Assembly (NCBI GenBank): GCA_937876695.1 | Contig: CALFHW010000161.1 | Location: 1 to 35,131 of the forward strand | Length of the DNA: 35,131 nt | Origin: an uncultured bacterium | GTDB taxonomy: Bacteria; Patescibacteriota; Dojkabacteria; CALFHW01 | Direction of reading: 5' to 3' | In this document: positions 31,814 to 35,131 of the stretch, piece by piece | Layout: every line of letters starts with the position of its first letter | Position numbering within the stretch: position 1 is the first letter of the stretch | Notes under the pieces: model-generated | Told to the model about the DNA's origin: nothing | The model's input: the letters and a program-made list of their open reading frames with translations, nothing else | The model's database searches: none | Translations under genes and position numbers: made by a program

Positions 31814-32518
31814 CTACTGCGGCTTATATTCTGTATCCACTTCTCTACTGGGTGTGTGTTTGTTCCAAGAAAGGTAGGTAAATAGATAGAGACTAATCAT
31901 AGCCAAATTATAGATAAAATCTTCAATCGGGATGGTGCCGATACGGCTGCCGATGATGGCGTTCGGGCCATAGAATACGATTGGAATACCCGTGAGGATT
32001 GAATTGACAATCACAAACGGCACTATACAGATCAAAATCAGCGCGTTGAACCTCAGCGAAGTCAGTAGTTCGGGCATTAGCTTAGTGATGAGGACGATGG
32101 TTCCTGCTAAAACTAAAAACACCGTGCGGGTGTAGCTCTTATCCGCAAACTGAAATGACAGCACTACGCTAGCAGCAGCGATAGCCCACCAGATTACAAT
32201 CGCAAACTGAACTTTTCTGGCGAAAAACTTCGGATACAAGGAATGGTAGATGAAAATACAGGCTAAGGGTACAGTGATGAAAAACATAATCTCTTCTATG
32301 GGTAGTCCAGATAGTTTAAATCCCGTTGTATATGCCTCTGAAAACCCCCAGTCACCTCTGGCGGTAGCTATAACGTCCCAGATTATGTACACAAGACCGC
32401 CAACCAGCAACGAAAAGCCTAGTGCCTTCCAGTTGCGCCAGAATTTTCCTTTCAGTAGGAAGCTGAATATTAATGGGCACGCGATTATTGCTAAGTTGAG
32501 AAGTAGATAACTATACAT
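31814..32518 (-). CDS. crtY: Fused lycopene cyclase (CrtYc-CrtYd type)
   Basis: 234 residues, about seven hydrophobic helices. Two copies of the lycopene-cyclase domain motif P-x-E-E/D: GLPIEEIMFFITVPL (71-85) and GTIPIEDFIYNLAMISL (about 195-211), each preceded by a W-D or G-P helix. This is the heterodimer type (CarA/CrtYc plus CrtYd) fused into one chain, as in archaea and some Bacteroidetes, and not the FAD-dependent CrtY. It would cyclise lycopene ends to give beta-carotene or a monocyclic product. Convergent with crtB (6 bases between stops). TATCAT lies five bases before ATG 32518. Highly hydrophobic; acts in the membrane. Confidence 0.88.
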   Translation of the reverse strand: MYSYLLLNLAIIACPLIFSFLLKGKFWRNWKALGFSLLVGGLVYIIWDVIATARGDWGFSEAYTTGFKLSGLPIEEIMFFITVPLACIFIYHSLYPKFFARKVQFAIVIWWAIAAASVVLSFQFADKSYTRTVFLVLAGTIVLITKLMPELLTSLRFNALILICIVPFVIVNSILTGIPIVFYGPNAIIGSRIGTIPIEDFIYNLAMISLYLFTYLSWNKHTPSREVDTEYKPQ

Positions 32519-32523
32519 AGTTC

Positions 32524-32529
32524 ATGATA
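32524..32529 (-). promoter_or_regulatory. -10 element of the lycopene cyclase gene
   Basis: TATCAT five bases before ATG 32518 on the reverse strand. Confidence 0.55.
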
Positions 32530-32720
32530 CCTTATAGATAACCTAGGCAACAAACGTACATAATAGTTGTACGTCCTACAGGAGGCTTAAACTTGCGAGT
32601 TTTGCCCTGTTTGAATCCCTAAAAGTGAAAACTTACAAGGAAGGAAACTACAAACTAGCTCGTCAACAATTCTAAAAGTGGTTTTTAACAGGGTTGGTTA
32701 GATTGGCCAATAACTAAAGT

Positions 32721-32999
32721 GTGGCGCAGCGTAAAAATATTATTTTCACGGAGTTTCCTGCGTATGTAAGTGTAAAAACTTTATTTTTACGCTGTAAAGG
32801 ATGCTTGGGCTTGTTTGTGGGTGTTTTCACAAGTATTCTCATAGTAATGCTCTGGTGCTTCCAAGTATCTTTTGGGATTCTTATAGCATGCTTACAGTGT
32901 TCCCTCGGAAAAGTAGCTAAAAAAGGCGTAGTGAATAGCAGACTCTATGTGATCAACTCTATTGAACTATTTGGGAGGTCGGGTGAAGCTTTTACTTAA
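32721..32999 (+). CDS. Possible small Cys-rich membrane protein (doubtful)
   Basis: 92 codons from GTG to TAA. One long hydrophobic run (GLFVGVFTSILIVMLWCFQV...ILIACL), four Cys, basic N-terminus. Against it: the frame overlaps the 3' end of clpB by 8 bases, contains both arms of an inverted repeat, has a weak upstream TAACTA only, and shows no Shine-Dalgarno. Could be spurious or a small membrane toxin-like peptide; not recognised. Confidence 0.2.
   Translation: MAQRKNIIFTEFPAYVSVKTLFLRCKGCLGLFVGVFTSILIVMLWCFQVSFGILIACLQCSLGKVAKKGVVNSRLYVINSIELFGRSGEAFT
32727..32794. repeat. 13-bp perfect inverted repeat, 42-base spacer
   Basis: CAGCGTAAAAATA (32727-32739) and its reverse complement TATTTTTACGCTG (32782-32794). 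Inside, TTTTCAC and GTGTAAAA partly extend the symmetry. May fold as a long RNA stem, or be a protein-binding site or miniature element remnant; no target duplication seen. Confidence 0.6.
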
Positions 33000-35131
33000 A
33001 CTTGATCAGGCCGCTGCTTGTTTTTGGCTTTTTTACGGCTGGTTTTTTTTCGGTAGTTTTGGTCGATTGTTTAGCTTCGGGTATCTTGCTGCTTACATTT
33101 TTTGTTATTGATCTGGCAGTGTTTTGCAGCGGACCTCTGGATACCACACCCTTCTCGCCGATGATGATGCGGCCGTCTTTGACTCCTACCAATAGCTTTT
33201 CTCCAGACTTGATGTCGCCCGAGATGAGCAGGTTGGCAATAGGATCAAGAAGCACACGCTGAATGGTTCTATTTAGGGGTCTAGCGCCATAAACTGGGTC
33301 GTAGCCCACTCTGGCGATGAAACTGGTGGCTTCAGGGGTGATGTCAAAACTAATTTCCTTGCCAGATAGCTTTTGGCGCAGTTTTTCTAGGGCAATAGTC
33401 ACAATCTCAGCGATCTGAGCCTCGTGTAGAGGCTGGAAGATGATGATGTCATCGATCCTATTGAGAAATTCCGGTTTGAAAGTGCTCTTGAGGATCTTGC
33501 CTACCTGCAACTCCTGCATTTCGTGGTTGCCGGTGTACTTGTTGATCTCGGTTGAGCCCAAATTTGAGGTCATGATGATCACGCTGTTGCGAAAATCTAC
33601 AGTTTTACCCTTGCTATCGGTCAGCCTCCCGTCATCCAGCAACTGCAACAGCACGTTGAACACATCCGGATGTGCCTTCTCGATCTCGTCAAACAAAATC
33701 ACGCTATACGGCTGGCGGCGCACTGCCTCAGTCAGCTGTCCGCCCTCTTCATAGCCCACATAGCCAGGAGGCGAACCGATCAAGCGTGCTACTGACTGCT
33801 TTTCCATGTATTCGCTCATATCGATGCGCACTAGGGCTCGCTCGCTATTGAACAGAAACTCGGCAAGCGATTTGGCGAGCTCGGTCTTGCCTACTCCGGT
33901 GGGCCCTAGAAATATAAATGAGCCTATAGGCCTGTTTTCCTCGCCAATTCCTGAGCGAGAGCGCCTAATAGCCTGCGAGACTGATCTGATGGCTGCTTCC
34001 TGCCCTACAACTCGTTTTTCTAGTAATTTCTCCATCTCCAGCAGACGCTCGCTCTCGGCTTTGAGCATCTTAGTAACTGGTATGCCGGTCCAGCGGGAGA
34101 CAACTGCCGCGATATTCTCCTCACTCACCTCTTCTTTGAGGATACCTCCCCCACTCTCTTGCAACTTTTGCAGCTCGGCCTTGCTCTTCTCTACTGACTT
34201 TTCTAGCTCTGGGATTAGGCCGTAATTGATTTCAGCCACCCGCTGCAGATCGTACTTCCTCTGGGCCCGGTCAGCCTCCTCTTTCAGCTCATCAATGCTC
34301 TTGCGAGAAGACTTAATAGCCTCGATAATGGCCTTCTCCTGTTGCCACTGAATGTCGATGGAACTTTTCTGCTCTTTGAGATCAGCTAGCTGCTTTTCAG
34401 CCTCTATCAGCCTAGCGGCGCTGGCGTTATCGCTCTCCTTCATCAGTGCCTGTTTCTCTATTTCTAGTTGCATAATTTTCCTATCCAATTGATCGAGAGC
34501 TAGGGGCTTACTATCTAGCTCCATGCGAATTGCCGAGGCTGCCTCGTCTAGCAGGTCAATAGCCTTGTCAGGCAAAAATCTATCGCGGATATAGCGGTCA
34601 GAGAGTTTGACGGCTGCTACTACTGCATTGTCGCGGATTTTGACGCCATGGTGCACCTCGTATTTCTCTTTGATGCCGCGCAAAATAGCTATCGCGTCCT
34701 CCACGCTCGGCTCGCCCACCTGCACCGGCTGGAAACGTCTCTCTAGAGCCGCGTCCTTCTCGATGTATTTGCGGTACTCCTTCAGAGTAGTCGCTCCAAT
34801 TGTGCGCAGCTTTCCCCTGGCCAGGGCTGGTTTGAGCATATTGCCAGCGTCCATAGATCCTTCTACCGCGCCTGCCCCCACCACTGTGTGCAGCTCATCG
34901 ATAAACATGATGATCTCGCCATTGGAGGATTCGATTTCTTTGAGGACTGCTTTGAGTCTATCTTCAAATTCACCTCGGTACTTACTGCCGGCAATCATAG
35001 CTGCCAGATCCAGCGAGAGTAATTTTTTGCCCTTGTGACTTTTAGGCTCGTCTCCTTCAATTATCATCTTGGCTAGGACCTCTACAATTGCGGCGTTGCC
35101 TGTACCCACCTCTCCTACCGTTACCGGATTA
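32992..35131 (-). CDS. clpB: ClpB-type disaggregase (5' truncated), NBD1 Walker A degenerate
   Basis: The visible 713 residues cover NBD1 from its Walker A to the C-terminus. Walker A of NBD1 reads GEVGTGNAA where ClpB has GEPGVGKTA: the essential Lys-Thr is Asn-Ala. NBD1 Walker B is intact ([15 protein letters not shown]). A full M-domain coiled coil follows (about residues 205-320, [16 protein letters not shown]...), which marks ClpB and not ClpA. NBD2 is complete, with [14 protein letters not shown] and [14 protein letters not shown] Lys/Thr/Pro/Ser-rich tail ([20 protein letters not shown]) extends past the usual end. Role: ATP-driven disaggregation with DnaK. The N-domain lies outside the window. 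No terminator is visible after its stop at 32992. Confidence 0.92.
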   Translation of the reverse strand, partial: NPVTVGEVGTGNAAIVEVLAKMIIEGDEPKSHKGKKLLSLDLAAMIAGSKYRGEFEDRLKAVLKEIESSNGEIIMFIDELHTVVGAGAVEGSMDAGNMLKPALARGKLRTIGATTLKEYRKYIEKDAALERRFQPVQVGEPSVEDAIAILRGIKEKYEVHHGVKIRDNAVVAAVKLSDRYIRDRFLPDKAIDLLDEAASAIRMELDSKPLALDQLDRKIMQLEIEKQALMKESDNASAARLIEAEKQLADLKEQKSSIDIQWQQEKAIIEAIKSSRKSIDELKEEADRAQRKYDLQRVAEINYGLIPELEKSVEKSKAELQKLQESGGGILKEEVSEENIAAVVSRWTGIPVTKMLKAESERLLEMEKLLEKRVVGQEAAIRSVSQAIRRSRSGIGEENRPIGSFIFLGPTGVGKTELAKSLAEFLFNSERALVRIDMSEYMEKQSVARLIGSPPGYVGYEEGGQLTEAVRRQPYSVILFDEIEKAHPDVFNVLLQLLDDGRLTDSKGKTVDFRNSVIIMTSNLGSTEINKYTGNHEMQELQVGKILKSTFKPEFLNRIDDIIIFQPLHEAQIAEIVTIALEKLRQKLSGKEISFDITPEATSFIARVGYDPVYGARPLNRTIQRVLLDPIANLLISGDIKSGEKLLVGVKDGRIIIGEKGVVSRGPLQNTARSITKNVSSKIPEAKQSTKTTEKKPAVKKPKTSSGLIKFK

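Larger units (their letters stand above)
32519..32991. other. 473-base spacer between clpB and crtY
   Basis: No confident gene. Contents: the crtY promoter at the left edge; a Shine-Dalgarno-like AGGAGG (32580-32585) ahead of a reading frame open from 32547 to the TAA at 32673-32675, about 43 codons with no ATG (its last part reads KTYKEGNYKLARQQF from a GTG at 32625); the inverted repeat at 32727-32794; and a Cys-rich open frame at 32721-32999. No recognisable tRNA, RNase P, SRP or tmRNA. AAAGTGAAAACTTACA (32622-32637) resembles AAGTGTAAAAACTTTA (32769-32784), a possible degraded direct repeat. Confidence 0.5.

Noticed and set aside
32597..32625. T-loop-like TTTGAATCC suggesting a tRNA
   Set aside because: The flanks do not pair as a T stem and no acceptor or anticodon arm can be drawn.
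1..35131. Recoded UGA (glycine) as in Gracilibacteria/Absconditabacteria
   Set aside because: Several genes end properly at TGA and no conserved frame is broken by in-frame TGA.
1..35131. CRISPR array, prophage or insertion sequence
   Set aside because: No spaced direct repeats, transposase, integrase or phage structural genes were seen; the helicase resembles phage Dda but has ordinary neighbours.

Overview
The window looks like part of a Patescibacteria/CPR chromosome, most likely Saccharibacteria (TM7); this is inference. Supporting signs are dense gene packing with 1 to 8 base overlaps, no amino-acid or cofactor pathways, many small single-membrane-segment proteins of unknown function, and a divergent bL28. 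Envelope proteins have no outer-membrane partners, which suggests a monoderm. UGA acts as a normal stop (for example at the ends of the CcdA and ABC ATPase genes), so the UGA-recoding CPR groups are excluded. I found no tRNA, rRNA, CRISPR array, insertion sequence or prophage gene.

Layout. 1-2050: an SRPBCC fragment and a GyrI-like protein, convergent with a Fic enzyme. 2170-6604: a 786-residue protein with a twin-arginine-like motif, small membrane and acetyltransferase genes, a secreted-type protein, a 46-residue reverse-strand gene, and a Fur-family regulator. 6637-15726 (all reverse strand): an unknown cytosolic protein, a shikimate-kinase-like protein, a TrkH-type K+ transporter, and a set made of a zinc metalloprotease, a MacA/HlyD-like adaptor, an ABC ATPase and a MacB-like permease, then a lipid/diacylglycerol kinase. 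15773-18919 (forward): proline-iminopeptidase-like hydrolase, YjjX-type NTP phosphatase, AEC transporter, secreted-type protein. 18920-24619: ATP-grasp ligase, a hypothetical, a HAD phosphatase overlapping a sucrose-phosphate-synthase-like glycosyltransferase, a divergent second glycosyltransferase, a CoA-binding protein and DUF427. 24738-29693: small membrane protein, MFS transporter, Dda-like helicase, a membrane-anchored thioredoxin followed by CcdA, and a membrane protein. 29729-35131: an ATP-cone/PD-(D/E)XK nuclease-like protein, bL28, phytoene synthase convergent with a fused lycopene cyclase, a 473-base gene-poor spacer, and ClpB cut by the window end.

The genes suggest a small-genome, probably host-associated cell that invests in its surface: export/efflux, surface glycan synthesis, disulfide chemistry outside the membrane, peptide scavenging, nucleotide-pool cleaning and K+ uptake. 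Two carotenoid genes point to a membrane pigment or a retinal precursor.

The strongest whole-window pattern is in gene starts. About 21 genes have a -10-like hexamer (TATAAT, TAGAAT, TAATAT and similar), often in the extended TGn form, only 5 to 9 bases before the start codon and with no Shine-Dalgarno, so their mRNAs should be leaderless. Clear Shine-Dalgarno sequences occur mainly at an internal operon gene (start 22110) and a 46-residue gene (start 5979). Other points of note are a ClpB whose first Walker A motif has lost its Lys-Thr pair, the carotenoid gene pair, and the unassigned 786-residue protein.
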